DNA from: Shumkonia mesophila
Lineage (GTDB): Bacteria; Pseudomonadota; Alphaproteobacteria; Rhodospirillales; Shumkoniaceae
DNA length: 64,000 nucleotides
Reading direction: 5' to 3'
NCBI RefSeq assembly: GCF_026163695.1
Contig: NZ_JAOTID010000001.1
Coordinates: 310,001-374,000 of the forward strand
Part shown: one piece after another, positions 25,304-35,100 of the stretch
How positions within the stretch are numbered: the first letter of the stretch is position 1
Layout of the letters: every line of letters starts with the position of its first letter
Program-made: the position numbers and the translations under genes
Notes under the pieces: generated by a model
The model's database searches: none
What the model was told of the DNA's origin: nothing
The model's input: the letters and a program-made list of their open reading frames with translations, nothing else

Positions 25304-25483
25304 GGACAGCCGCGGCGCCCTGTCGGAAGGCGAGCCCCAAGGCCGACGGCGGCATGGCGCGGACTCCCCGCTCAGGACCAAAAAGATATTTATGGAATAT
25401 ATGCCTATATAAGGGGCGAAAGTCAAGCCGAGGGGCCGGGACCTGCCCGGCGAGGCCGCGCAGCGGCGTTGCGCATCGGCACC
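25304..25483. other. Non-coding segment with AT-rich patch
   Basis: No supportable gene. An unusually AT-rich stretch (about 25380-25420, containing gatatttatggaatatatgc and tatataagg) interrupts otherwise GC-rich DNA. It could hold a promoter, but no gene starts to the right on the plus strand. Confidence 0.35.
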
Positions 25484-25885
25484 CTAACCGGCAAGCGCGA
25501 CGGTCGCTTCGATCTCGATGAGATAGTCGGGGTTGGCGAGTCCCGAGACGAAAACGCCCGTCACCGTCGGCGGGTCGGTGCGCTCGCCCCACACCTTCAC
25601 CCAGGCGCCAAACGCCGCGTGGAGGTCCTGCCCGGCGAGAATATAGATTTTTACCTGGATGAGGTCCTCGACGCCGGCATCCGCCGCTTCGAGGCAGGTG
25701 ACAAGGTTCTTGAGGGCCTGTTCGGTCTGCTTGGCGAGGTCGCCCTTGCCGACGACCTTGCCGTCCTTGTCGAGCGCGTTCTGCCCCCCGATGAGGGCGA
25801 TCCGGGCGTCGGCGGGCAACACCACCATCTGCGTGAAGGCGGGGTTCTTGTGCATGGCGTCGGGATTGATGCGTTCAACCGGCAT
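25484..25885 (-). CDS. RidA family protein
   Basis: A 133-aa member of the RidA/YjgF/UK114 family, trimeric cytosolic proteins. Classical members hydrolyse reactive enamine/imine intermediates. Typical features are IALIGGQNALDKDGKVVGKG, QTEQALKNLVTCLEAA and the C-terminal EIEATVALAG. The family's usual catalytic Arg (in an xxRxxV motif near residue 105) is not evident: here the segment is DPPTVTGVFVSGLANPDYLI, so this may be a non-RidA subgroup. Strong ribosome site AAAGGAG before ATG 25885. It lies between two decayed copies of the same coding tail. Confidence 0.85.
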   Translation of the reverse strand: MPVERINPDAMHKNPAFTQMVVLPADARIALIGGQNALDKDGKVVGKGDLAKQTEQALKNLVTCLEAADAGVEDLIQVKIYILAGQDLHAAFGAWVKVWGERTDPPTVTGVFVSGLANPDYLIEIEATVALAG

Positions 25886-26148
25886 GTTCGGCTCCTTTGG
25901 CTTTGGCGCGGTGGCGCGCCCTCTTCATCAAGCTTCCGCGGCGCTGCCTCTGGCGCACCGCTGCCGTTTGCCGCCGAGGGAGGGATCAACGAACGTCCGC
26001 CCTCCATCCCGGCCAGCATCTGGAATCGGAAACGGACCGATCCGGGAATCCCCGCGATTCCGTCCGGCCGGAAAAGGCTCCAGACAGCTTTATTTAGCGA
26101 CGCAACCGCAACGGTCTAGGGTGTCCGGCATGTCGGAGAGCATCCGGC
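25886..26148. other. Intergenic segment upstream of the RidA gene
   Basis: Nothing gene-like is supported here beyond the RidA ribosome site. Composition is GC-rich, with a lower-GC patch (about 26085-26120) just before the decayed coding tail. Confidence 0.3.
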
Positions 26149-26292
26149 CTGGCTTTCCAGGACATCGGCGGCGTCTACGCGACGGCGGGCGGCGCCGTGA
26201 AGGCCTATGGGGCCGTGGAAACCGACGCCATCGCCCGCGAACTTGAACGGTCCAGCTCGGGCAAGGCATTGGCCAAGAAACGCTTGCGGTAA
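26149..26292 (+). pseudogene. Decayed coding tail, copy 2
   Basis: 48 codons read LAFQDIGGVYATAGG, then AVKAYGAVETDAIAREL and SSSGKALAKKRLR, ending in TAA 26290. No start codon exists upstream in frame apart from an internal GTG that would leave 32 residues. Third positions are C/G-rich, so it was once coding. It is more complete than copy 1. Function and family unknown. Confidence 0.5.
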
Positions 26293-26316
26293 GGCCGCGC
26301 GCGTCGCGAGGGCCGC

Positions 26317-29310
26317 TCAACCGACGGCATCGAGCGGTTCCGCCTCCCCGTCTTCCACGGGCGCCTCGGGGACGCCCGCTTGAGTTTCGGCGCGGGCGTG
26401 GTTGAGGGCGAGCAGTCGGGCCAGCGCATCCTCCTCGCCGATGTCGGCCGGCCAGCCATAGGCGGCGGCGACCGCCGCGTCGAGATCGCGATGCGCGTTA
26501 TCCAGCCAGGCGGGACGCTGGTTGTAGAGGTTGGTCAGCGTTCGCATCTTCAACTCCGCCTCGGCCTTCGGCCCGACGGGCAGGATGCGGTCGGGGAAAC
26601 CGGGAACTACCTCAGGTACGATCTTGATTAGGTCGGGCGGGTTCAGCCAGTTCCGCCGCAGCTCGTCTAGCCGTTTGGCCGCCGCCGCGATGGCCTGGGC
26701 GCGCGGGTCGGAGGCGTAGGCTGTAGCTGGAATGTTCGGGGTCATGCCTTCGGGAAAGGGGAAGGTATCAAAGCATGTCGTGATTGTGTACCGCGGATCA
26801 TTCCCAACCCCATGCCACGAACCAACAGCGAGCGCCCATGCATTGTGAAAACGACTGCACAAAATACCGAAACAGACGTCATCGCTACGGACAATCACCT
26901 GTAGTTTGTGATCGGGCACAGTCGGGGGCTTCAACCAAGCAAATATACGGTGCTTGGAAACCTCCGGTGTCACTATAAATCGATACGCTGAGGTCAACGC
27001 GCGCCACATCCCTGGGCGCGGCTCTACATGCCTCCACCATAATCTGCGATACGCTTCCCTATTGTTCTTCAGTCGCACGGGCTTTACGGCTGTCTGGATG
27101 TACGTGAACGGCGCCTCATAGAAGGAAGCTGTGGTTTCATCCATCGTCCAGCCAAAGTCCACGATCCATTTGTCGGCGGCGCGACGGGATATATCCATGC
27201 CGTTGACCCATGGCCGCAACACGTCCGCGTTCGGGCGACCGTTCGGATTGAGCGGCAACAAGAGCCAGCGGCGGGCGATCTCGCCCGGTACATCGAATGC
27301 CCCGCCCTTCGTGTCGCCCATGAAGGCGACGCCAGCATTCTCCGCCAAACGGCGGGCGGTCGTCAGGTTGTTCAGGCCGCCGGTCAGGTCGGCGTTGATC
27401 CGTTCCACCACTCGACCATCAAGACGTGCCTGGATTCCCTGTTGCAACCCAGCGAAACATAGCAAAGACACTCGCACGGCCGCACCGTCCACCACCCAAG
27501 GCTCGTCGTCCCACGCTTCGAAAATGCCCCCCTCCGCGGCAATCGGGTCAAGAACGCGGCGATTGGCGCCACCCCGGATCGAGTTTGTGGAGACGAGGCC
27601 AGCCGCAGTCAGGCTGTTCTCCTTGATCAGTTCCCAGCCCTTGGCAAACCAATACGCGACAAGATCGGCCTCGGCCGGAACGCGCCCTTCATAGGCGGCG
27701 AACAGGCGTTCGACATAGTCATCCTTCAATGCCGCCCTTAGACGCTTGCCCCCAAGGAACGGTGGATTGCCCACCACCACGTCGGCCTCCGGCCAAGCAG
27801 CCTCCTTCCCCTCGGGCGTCAGCAGGGCGTCGCGGCATTCGATCTGGTCGAGGCGTCCGAGGATCGGCGCGCGCTTGACCAGGTAGTCGAAGGCGTTGCG
27901 CATCTGCCATTGCAGCTCGCCGATCCAGATGGTGACGCGGGCCAGTTCGGCGGCGTAAGGGTTGATCTCGATGCCCTTGACCGCCTGGGGCGTCACCCGC
28001 TGGTCGTCGAGCGGCAGGCCGAGCGCCTGTCCCTCCTTCAGCACCTCCAGGTCGAAGTCCTTGAGGTGGATAAGGGAGAGATAGAGGAAATTCCCCGACC
28101 CGCTGGCGGGATCGAGCACGCGAAAAGCGCCGAGGCGCGCCCGGAAGGCCGCCCAGGTTTCGCGCGCCGCGTTCTCGGCCCGCGTGCGCGCCGCATCGGA
28201 TTTCGCCCGGTCGCGGGCCGCCCGGTGGGTGGCGATCTCGGCCTTCGCCGCCTGCCATTCGCGGCGCAGCGGCGCCACCACCACCGGCTCGATGATCTTC
28301 ATGATCGTCGCCGGGTCGGTGTAATGGATGCCTACCCCCTTGTCGGCCGGATTGGCCACGGTCTTCCGGCTCTTTCCCGGCTTGGCCGCTGGGTCGAACA
28401 GCGAGGCCATCACTTCCCGCTTCTCGGGGTCGAGGCCCGCCTCGAACAGCGTGCCGAAGATCGAAGGTTCGATGGCGCTCCAATCGAGCCGCGAAGCATC
28501 GTGAAGGTCCCTGATCTCCACGTAGCCCAGCGGCAGCACCTCGTCGTCGTCGAACAGGCCGCCGTTGAACCAGGGGATGGAAACGGTGCCGAAGCGCCCG
28601 CCCTTGTCCTTCATCGAACGGAAAAGCTCGCGCAGCATGGGCTGGAAGCCGTCGGGCGATTTTGCCGATTCCTCCAGGATGTCGGCGAACACGCGGCCGG
28701 GCAAAAGGTCGATGTCCTCGACGAACAGACAGAAGACCAGGCGGTTGAGGAAGTGGGCAACCTTCTGCGGATCGTGCTTCTGGGAGCGGAGCTGGCCGGC
28801 GAGGGCGCCAAATTTCTTGGCCGCGTCGCGCGTCACTGCCTCGCGGGTAACGGAAGGCTTCAGCCTATCGGGGTCGGTAAAGCACCAACGAAGGGTTCGC
28901 CGGGCCTCGACACTCATCAGTTCGGGCAGATGGAATGTGTGCTGGACGGAGACGGCGCTGGTGAAATTGGTATGGATGCGGATCTCCTCCATGTCGGAGA
29001 CGATCAACAGCGGCGGGTTTTCCAGCGCGTCGGCGTATTCCTTGAGCTGGGCGTAGGCCTTCACCAGGTTCTTGTGCGGCCCCTTGTATTCCCAGGCGAA
29101 ACGGTCCTTCCGCCAAACGTCGGCGCGGCCGGGCCGGCCGTCCAGCTTGAGCACGCTTTTCTCGAAGGTATAGAACTCGCCGTGCGGGTCTTCCTCCTGC
29201 GGTTTCTTCACGTCCAGGAGGTCGCACAGATCGAGGAAATGCTCCTGGGCCGCGGACCGTTCCGTGCGGGTCGCGCCTCTCCACTTGGCGATGAATGCCT
29301 CGGGGGTCAT
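26317..29310 (-). CDS. MmeI-like (type IIL) restriction-modification enzyme
   Basis: A single 997-aa chain combining endonuclease, adenine-methyltransferase and specificity domains. An N-terminal nuclease core shows D64-x9-E74-x-K76 (ADVWRKDRFAWEYKGPHK), the same spacing as the MmeI active site. A helical connector follows. SAM motif I is LDPASGSGNFL and the catalytic motif IV is NPPF (VVVGNPPFLGGKR). The target-recognition part covers about 557-850, then a C-terminal helical domain. ATG 29310 (AAGGA upstream) yields MTPEAFIAKWRG, the usual family opening. The specificity segment (about 26760-27640) is visibly AT-richer. No separate S or R gene is needed. Cleavage activity is inferred. Confidence 0.9.
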   Translation of the reverse strand: MTPEAFIAKWRGATRTERSAAQEHFLDLCDLLDVKKPQEEDPHGEFYTFEKSVLKLDGRPGRADVWRKDRFAWEYKGPHKNLVKAYAQLKEYADALENPPLLIVSDMEEIRIHTNFTSAVSVQHTFHLPELMSVEARRTLRWCFTDPDRLKPSVTREAVTRDAAKKFGALAGQLRSQKHDPQKVAHFLNRLVFCLFVEDIDLLPGRVFADILEESAKSPDGFQPMLRELFRSMKDKGGRFGTVSIPWFNGGLFDDDEVLPLGYVEIRDLHDASRLDWSAIEPSIFGTLFEAGLDPEKREVMASLFDPAAKPGKSRKTVANPADKGVGIHYTDPATIMKIIEPVVVAPLRREWQAAKAEIATHRAARDRAKSDAARTRAENAARETWAAFRARLGAFRVLDPASGSGNFLYLSLIHLKDFDLEVLKEGQALGLPLDDQRVTPQAVKGIEINPYAAELARVTIWIGELQWQMRNAFDYLVKRAPILGRLDQIECRDALLTPEGKEAAWPEADVVVGNPPFLGGKRLRAALKDDYVERLFAAYEGRVPAEADLVAYWFAKGWELIKENSLTAAGLVSTNSIRGGANRRVLDPIAAEGGIFEAWDDEPWVVDGAAVRVSLLCFAGLQQGIQARLDGRVVERINADLTGGLNNLTTARRLAENAGVAFMGDTKGGAFDVPGEIARRWLLLPLNPNGRPNADVLRPWVNGMDISRRAADKWIVDFGWTMDETTASFYEAPFTYIQTAVKPVRLKNNREAYRRLWWRHVEPRPGMWRALTSAYRFIVTPEVSKHRIFAWLKPPTVPDHKLQVIVRSDDVCFGILCSRFHNAWALAVGSWHGVGNDPRYTITTCFDTFPFPEGMTPNIPATAYASDPRAQAIAAAAKRLDELRRNWLNPPDLIKIVPEVVPGFPDRILPVGPKAEAELKMRTLTNLYNQRPAWLDNAHRDLDAAVAAAYGWPADIGEEDALARLLALNHARAETQAGVPEAPVEDGEAEPLDAVG

Positions 29311-29579
29311 GCCCTCTTTTCCTTCGAGCGTTATCCCGTCCCGCCGCGGGTGCACGGAAGGGTAACCTTTGCGACTTAGCGTGGCAATCACGTCCCCGAG
29401 TGGATTTGCCGGACCGCCTGGGTCATCACGCTCTCGCGCCGCCTATGCGGGGTGGCTTTCCCTTTCGGAGGATGCTAAAAAAGAAATTCGTTCACAGGTT
29501 GAATCCCATGCGCCCAAATGGCGGCGGGAGGAATTTCCTTTGAAGAGGACTGTGAGGAATTGAAACGGCCCAGGGAGGG
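29311..29579. other. Intergenic segment between divergent genes
   Basis: About 270 bp without a supportable gene. It must contain promoters for the restriction enzyme (leftward) and the small gene at 29580 (rightward). The right part is AT-richer. TGAGGAATTGAAAC at 29553-29566 resembles the 3' end of many CRISPR repeats but occurs once. Confidence 0.35.
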
Positions 29580-29903
29580 ATGGCCCCCATTGGACACATG
29601 GAACCAGTGAAACCGATCGTTTATGAGTTTTCAGCCTATACGTGTGCGGAGGGGAGGTCGCCGGAACCGTTTTCCATGGCGATCTCCACGCCCGAGGCCA
29701 TTGACGAAATGCTCGCCGCCTGCCACCTGATCTGTCCGTTCGTGCGCCCCCGGCCGCTGACCATTCACGGCGTGGACGGAAACCAGGCGCTGGAACTGTC
29801 GCGGCGATTCGTCGAGAACTGGCTGCGCGAAGACGGCGTCCGCCTCGTCGACGCCGAGGGCCGGACCGTGCCGCTGCCGCCGGTGCCGAGGGTGGAGGCT
29901 TGA
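29580..29903 (+). CDS. Hypothetical protein next to an AAA ATPase
   Basis: A 107-aa protein I do not recognise. It has no membrane segment, two internal Cys (YTCAEGRSPE and AACHLICPF) and an acidic helical second half (GNQALELSRRFVENWLRED) ending Pro-rich. GGGAGGG abuts ATG 29580; ATG 29598 is another possible start. It ends 13 bp before the ATPase gene, so the two are probably co-transcribed. Whether they act together is not known. Confidence 0.6.
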   Translation: MAPIGHMEPVKPIVYEFSAYTCAEGRSPEPFSMAISTPEAIDEMLAACHLICPFVRPRPLTIHGVDGNQALELSRRFVENWLREDGVRLVDAEGRTVPLPPVPRVEA

Positions 29904-29916
29904 TGTCGAGGGCGCC

Positions 29917-30720
29917 ATGGCCAAACGTGGAAGTTCGCTGAACGCCCCTTTTCTCAGGCGGCTGTCGGTCGTCGAAGAACGGGTCGAGAAGGATTCGTTT
30001 CCGTTCAATCGTCTCCCCTATCTCGCGCGGCCCGACTTCTCGCTCGGCTTTTCGCGGCGGGTGACCTTTCTGGTGGGCGAGAATGGCGCCGGCAAATCGA
30101 CGCTGCTCGAGGCAATTGCCGCGCTGTGCGACTTTCCCGCCGGCGGCGGGTCGCAGGACCATTGGCGGATCGAAAACGAGGACCCGTCCGCCAACCGGCT
30201 GATCCAGGCGCTGCGGCCGGAGTGGCTGCCGCGCGTGCGCTCGGGCTTCTATCTGCGGGCGGAAAGCTTCTTCAATCTTGCCGCCTACATCGATGACGTG
30301 GGCGACATCGATGGCCTCTATGGGGGACGGAAGATGCACGCCCAAAGCCATGGCGAATCCGTGCTGGCTTTGCTGGCGCACCGGCTTCGCAGCATGGGCC
30401 GCGGGATCATCCTGATGGACGAGCCCGAGGCGGCACTTTCGCCGTCGAGCCAGATGGCGTTCCTGGGCCTCCTTCGCGAGTGGGACCGCCTGGGGACCGT
30501 TCAGGTGATCGTTGCCACGCATTCGCCGATCATCATGTGCTATCCCGACGCCACGCTCTTCTGGTTCGATGGCCAGGGCATCGCCGAAACGACGGCCGAG
30601 CAGACGGAGCATTACCGCATCACCAAGGCTTTCCTGTCGAATCCGCCGCGCTATCTGGCGGAAATATTCGATGAAACGGACGCGGCGGAGCCCGAGGGAG
30701 CAGACGACCGCTGGGAATAG
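29917..30720 (+). CDS. AAA/ABC-type predicted ATPase (COG3910-like)
   Basis: A 267-aa soluble ATPase of the SMC/ABC-like AAA group. Walker A is LVGENGAGKSTLLEAIAAL (about residue 51), a signature-like SHGESVLALL lies near 143, Walker B is GIILMDEPEAALSP, and the H-loop is VIVATHSPIIM. There is no TOPRIM nuclease domain, so it is not an OLD-family or Gabija protein by itself. GAGGG precedes the ATG. It pairs with the 107-aa gene, across from the restriction enzyme. Confidence 0.8.
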   Translation: MAKRGSSLNAPFLRRLSVVEERVEKDSFPFNRLPYLARPDFSLGFSRRVTFLVGENGAGKSTLLEAIAALCDFPAGGGSQDHWRIENEDPSANRLIQALRPEWLPRVRSGFYLRAESFFNLAAYIDDVGDIDGLYGGRKMHAQSHGESVLALLAHRLRSMGRGIILMDEPEAALSPSSQMAFLGLLREWDRLGTVQVIVATHSPIIMCYPDATLFWFDGQGIAETTAEQTEHYRITKAFLSNPPRYLAEIFDETDAAEPEGADDRWE

Positions 30721-31011
30721 CCGCCGGCGTCGCCCCGTAATGGGCGGGGGCCGGAAAGGTCCGGACGCGACGGGGCGCCGGCGCCACTCCTTCACTCAAA
30801 CGTCAATTGCCGCACTCCCCGAAACGTGCGACAAAATAGGCCGCGCGCGGGGCCGGCCGCATGCGGCGGACGGCGGTGGTGCGCCGGATATTTCTGGAAC
30901 GATCGTGAACACGCCGATGCCTCGTCTCAACCGCGGGCGGGAAAGGGACGATGTGAATCCCCCCTCGCCATCCGTGAGCGCCGCCGCCTTCCTCGTCACC
31001 GCGAGGCCGGC
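30721..31011. promoter_or_regulatory. Leader region of the RND efflux genes
   Basis: About 290 bp without a gene. CGCCC-cgtaat-GGGCG near 30732-30747 may end the ATPase transcript. Three palindromes abut at 30841-30866 (CCGCGCGCGG, GGCCGGCC, CCGCATGCGG). No convincing promoter hexamers seen and no regulator gene adjoins. Confidence 0.35.
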
Positions 31012-32166
31012 ATGAAGCGATCCTTCGTCCTTGTCGCCGTCCTGCTGCTGGCCGCCGCCGGCGGCTATGTCTATACCCACGGCATGCCGGCCCTGCCGTG
31101 GGCCGCCTCGGGCGGCGCCGCCAGGACGGCGCAGCCGGCGGGGCGCCCGGCCCTGCCCGTCACCGTCGCCCCGGTGGTCAGCCAGGCCGTTCCCGTCACG
31201 CTGGGCACCATCGGCACGGTGCAGGCCCGGGCCTCGGTCGCCATCCGCTCGCGGGTCGACGGGCAGCTGCTCAAGGCCTTCTTCACCGAGGGCCAGACGG
31301 TGAAGAGGGGCGAGATGCTGTTCGCGCTCGACCCGGCGCCGCTGGAAGCCCAGCTTCGCCAGGCCGAGGCCTTCCTGGCCCGCGACCGCGCCCAGCTGGA
31401 CAACGCCCGCATCGAGATGGAGCGCTATCTGACGCTGGCCACCAAGGGCATCGCCACCCAGCAGAAGCTGGACGAGACGCGGGCCGCCGTGCACGCGCTG
31501 GAGGCCACCATCCGGGCCGACCTGGCGGCGGTGGAGGCGGCCCGGCTGCAACTGTCGTTCACCTCGATCGCGTCGCCCCTCGAGGGGCGGACCGGCAAGC
31601 TTCTGGTCGACCCCGGCAACCTGGTGAAGGCCAACGACGTGCCGCTGGTGGTCATCAACCAGATCCGGCCGATCACGGTGGCCTTCTCGCTGCCCGAGCG
31701 CCACCTGCCGGAAATCGGCCGGCGAATGCGCGAAGGGCCGCTGACGGTGGAGGCCCGGCTGCCCAACCTCGACCTGGCCCCGGCCAAGGGCACGCTCAGC
31801 TTCATCAACAACGCGGTGAACGTGGCGACCGGCACCATCGAGCTCAAGGCCACCTTCAAGAACGCCGACGAGCGGCTGGTTCCCGGCCAGTTCGTCGACG
31901 TGGTGCTGACCGTTTCGGTGCTATCCGACGCCCTGGTGGTGCCGGCCCAGGCGGTCCAGAACGGACAGAACGGCAACTATGCCTTCGTCGTCAAGCCCGA
32001 CCAGACCGTCGAGATGCGCCCGCTTGCCGTGCGCACGCTGGACGACGGGCGGATGATCGCCGAGAGCGGGCTTAAGGCCGGCGAAACGGTGGTCACCGAG
32101 GGACAGATGCGCCTGACGCCGGGCGCCCGGGTTTCGGTCAAAACGGCCGCGCCCGGGACGGGCTGA
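31012..32166 (+). CDS. RND efflux periplasmic adaptor subunit
   Basis: A 384-aa membrane fusion protein for the permease 18 bp downstream. An N-terminal signal/anchor helix (SFVLVAVLLLAAAGGYVY) is followed by the lipoyl half SVAIRSRVDGQLLKAFFTEG, a helical hairpin, the second lipoyl half SFTSIASPLEGRTGKLLVDP and a beta-barrel ending in VTEGQMRLTPGARV. This resembles MdtA-type adaptors. ATG 31012 places the signal helix at the N-terminus. Substrate range cannot be predicted. Confidence 0.92.
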   Translation: MKRSFVLVAVLLLAAAGGYVYTHGMPALPWAASGGAARTAQPAGRPALPVTVAPVVSQAVPVTLGTIGTVQARASVAIRSRVDGQLLKAFFTEGQTVKRGEMLFALDPAPLEAQLRQAEAFLARDRAQLDNARIEMERYLTLATKGIATQQKLDETRAAVHALEATIRADLAAVEAARLQLSFTSIASPLEGRTGKLLVDPGNLVKANDVPLVVINQIRPITVAFSLPERHLPEIGRRMREGPLTVEARLPNLDLAPAKGTLSFINNAVNVATGTIELKATFKNADERLVPGQFVDVVLTVSVLSDALVVPAQAVQNGQNGNYAFVVKPDQTVEMRPLAVRTLDDGRMIAESGLKAGETVVTEGQMRLTPGARVSVKTAAPGTG

Positions 32167-32184
32167 TACGGAAGGCCGCCGGCC

Positions 32185-35100
32185 ATGAACGTTTCCGAAC
32201 TGTGCATCCGCCGCCCGGTGATGACGTCGCTTCTGATGGTGGCGCTGCTGGTGTTCGGCTCCATCGCCTATGTGTCGCTGCCGGTCAGCGAACTGCCGAC
32301 GGTCGACTTCCCGACCATTTCGGTTTCCGCCTCGCTGCCGGGGGCCGACCCGGAAACCATGGCCTCCGCCGTCGCCACGCCGCTGGAAAACGAGTTCGCC
32401 ACCATCGCGGGGCTGGATTCCATCACCTCGACCAACACGCTCGGCCGGACCCGGATCACGCTGCAGTTCGCGCTCGATCGCGACATCGACGCCGCCGCCC
32501 AGGACGTCCAGGTCGCCATTTCCTCGACGTTGCGTAAGCTGCCCGACGAGATGACCGACCCGCCGACCTTCCGCAAGGTCAACCCGGCCGACGCCTCGAT
32601 CCTCTATCTGGCGCTCAGTTCCTCGACGCTGCCGCTGACCACCGTCAACGAGTACGCGGAAACCATCCTGGCCCGCCGGCTGTCCACCGTCAGCGGCGTC
32701 GCCCAGGTGCAGGTGTTCGGCTCGCAGAAATTCGCGGTGCGCATCCAGGTCGACCCGGACGCGCTGGCGACGCGCGGCATCGGCATCGACGAGGTCGCCG
32801 CCGCCGCCCAGGCCGGCAACGTCAACCAGCCGACCGGCAGTCTCAGCGGCCCCTACCAGACGCTGACCATCCGCGCCTCGGGCAAGCTGATGGACGCCAC
32901 CGCCTTCGCCCAGCAGATCGTCGCCTACCGCGAGGGCGCCCCGGTCCGGCTCAGCGACATCGCCACCGTCATCGGCAGCGTCGAGAACAACAAGAACGCC
33001 GGCTGGTACAACAACGCCCGGGCCGCCGTGCTGGCCATCCAGCGCCAGCCCGGCACCAACACGGTGCGCGTCGTCGACGCGGTGATGCGCGAGCTGCCGG
33101 CCTTCCGCGCCCAGCTTCCCGGCTCGGTCGAACTCGACGTCCTGTACGACCGCAGCGAGACCATTCGTGACTCGGTCGCCGACGTGCAGTTCACCCTGGT
33201 GCTGGCCGCCGGGCTGGTGGTGCTGGTCATCTTCCTGTTCCTGCGCAACCTGCCGGCCACCATCATCCCCAGCCTGGCGCTGCCCATCTCGGTGGTGGGG
33301 GCCTTCGGCGGCATGCACATGTTCGGCTTCAGCCTGGACAACCTGTCCCTGATGGCGCTGACGCTCTCGGTCGGCTTCGTGGTCGACGACGCCATCGTCA
33401 TGCTGGAGAACATCGTCCGCCACGCCGAGCGCGGCGAGACCCGGCGCGAGGCCGCCTTCAAGGGGGCCCGGGAAATCTCGTTCACCATCATTTCCATGAC
33501 GCTGTCGCTGGCCGCCGTCTTCATTCCGGTGCTGTTCATGGGCGGCATCCTGGGGCGCCTGCTCAACGAATTCGCCATCACCATCGTGCTGGCCATTTTC
33601 GTCTCCGGGTTCGTCTCGCTCACCCTCACCCCGATGCTGTGCAGCCGCATGATCGGCACCTCGAAGACCGCCCACCACGGGCGGGCCTACTGGCTGACCC
33701 AGAAGGGCTTCGACGTCATGCTCGCGGCCTATGCGGCCAGCCTCGGTTGGTGCCTTAAGCACCGGCGCATCGTGTTCGCCACGTTCCTGATGACCATCGT
33801 CGGGGCCGGCTATCTTTACGTCATCGTCCCCAAAGGATTCCTGCCGTCCGAGGACACCGGGCGCATCATCGCCTACACCGAGGCGGCCACCGACATCTCG
33901 TTCGACGCCATGGTCCGCAACCAGCAGCAGGCGGCGGCGATCATCGCCAAGGACCCCAACGTCGCCGCCTTCATGTCCTCGGTGGGGTCCGGCGGCCCGC
34001 GCGCGGCCGGCAATTCCGGCACCCTGTTCCTGACGCTGAAGCCCCGCCACGAGCGCGAGCTTTCGGCCGACGAGGTCATGCAGCAGCTGCGCCGCAAGCT
34101 TGCCGGACTGCCCGGCATCAACGTCTTCCTGCAGAACCCGCCTTCCATCCGCATCGGCGGCCGGCTCAGCAAGTCGCAATACCAGTACACGCTCCAGGAC
34201 CTGGATCAGGAGCAGCTCTACGCCTCGGCCGGGCGGCTGGTCGAGGCGCTGTCCCGCGAGCCCACCTTCCAGGGCGTGACCAGCGACATGGACATCACCA
34301 GCCCCAGCCTCGACGTCCACATCGACCGCAACAAGGCCGCCGTGCTGGGCGTCACCCCGGCCCAGATCGAAACCGCGCTGGGCAGCGCCTATGGGTCGCG
34401 CCAGGTATCGACCATCTACACCGCGTCGAACCAGTATGCGGTGATCCTCGAGGTGGAGCCGGCCTACCAGACCGACGCCAGCGCGCTGTCCCGCCTCTAC
34501 ATCCGCTCCAGCAAGGACGTCCTGGTGCCGCTCACCGCCGTCACCACCATGAAGCACGGCTCCGCGCCGCTGGCCATCAACCACCAGGGCCAGCTGCCGT
34601 CGGTAACGGTATCCTTCGACCTGTCGCCGGGCGTCTCGCTGGGCGAGGCGGTGGATCGCATCGGCGAGGTGACGCGCGACCTCAAATTACCGGCGACGTT
34701 GAGCGGCAGCTTCTCGGGCACCGCCCAGGCCTTCCAGGATTCCTTCCGCGGCCTCGGCATCCTGGTGGTGATGGCCATCCTGGTGGTCTACATCGTGCTG
34801 GGCATTCTCTATGAAAGCTACGTCCACCCCCTGACCATCCTGTCGGGCTTGCCGTCGGCCGGCCTGGGGGCGCTTTTGACCCTGCTGCTGTTCGGGGAGG
34901 AGCTCAACCTTTACGGCTTCGTCGGCATCATCATGCTGATCGGCATCGTCAAGAAGAACGCCATCATGATGATCGACTTCGCCTTGCAGGCGCAGCGGCG
35001 CGACGGCATGGCCGCCGCCGAGGCCATCTACGAGGCCTGCCTGGTGCGCTTCCGCCCGATCATGATGACGACGATGGCGGCCTTCGTCGGCACGCTGCCC

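Noticed and set aside
29551-29566. CRISPR array
   Set aside because: Only one repeat-like end is present with no second copy, spacer or cas gene.
29917-30720. OLD-family or Gabija-type nuclease
   Set aside because: The protein ends after the ATPase core; there is no TOPRIM domain and no helicase gene beside it.
24926-31011. Integrated prophage or ICE at tRNA-Ser
   Set aside because: No integrase, no phage structural genes and no duplicated tRNA 3' end found to the right; accessory content alone does not prove an integrated element.
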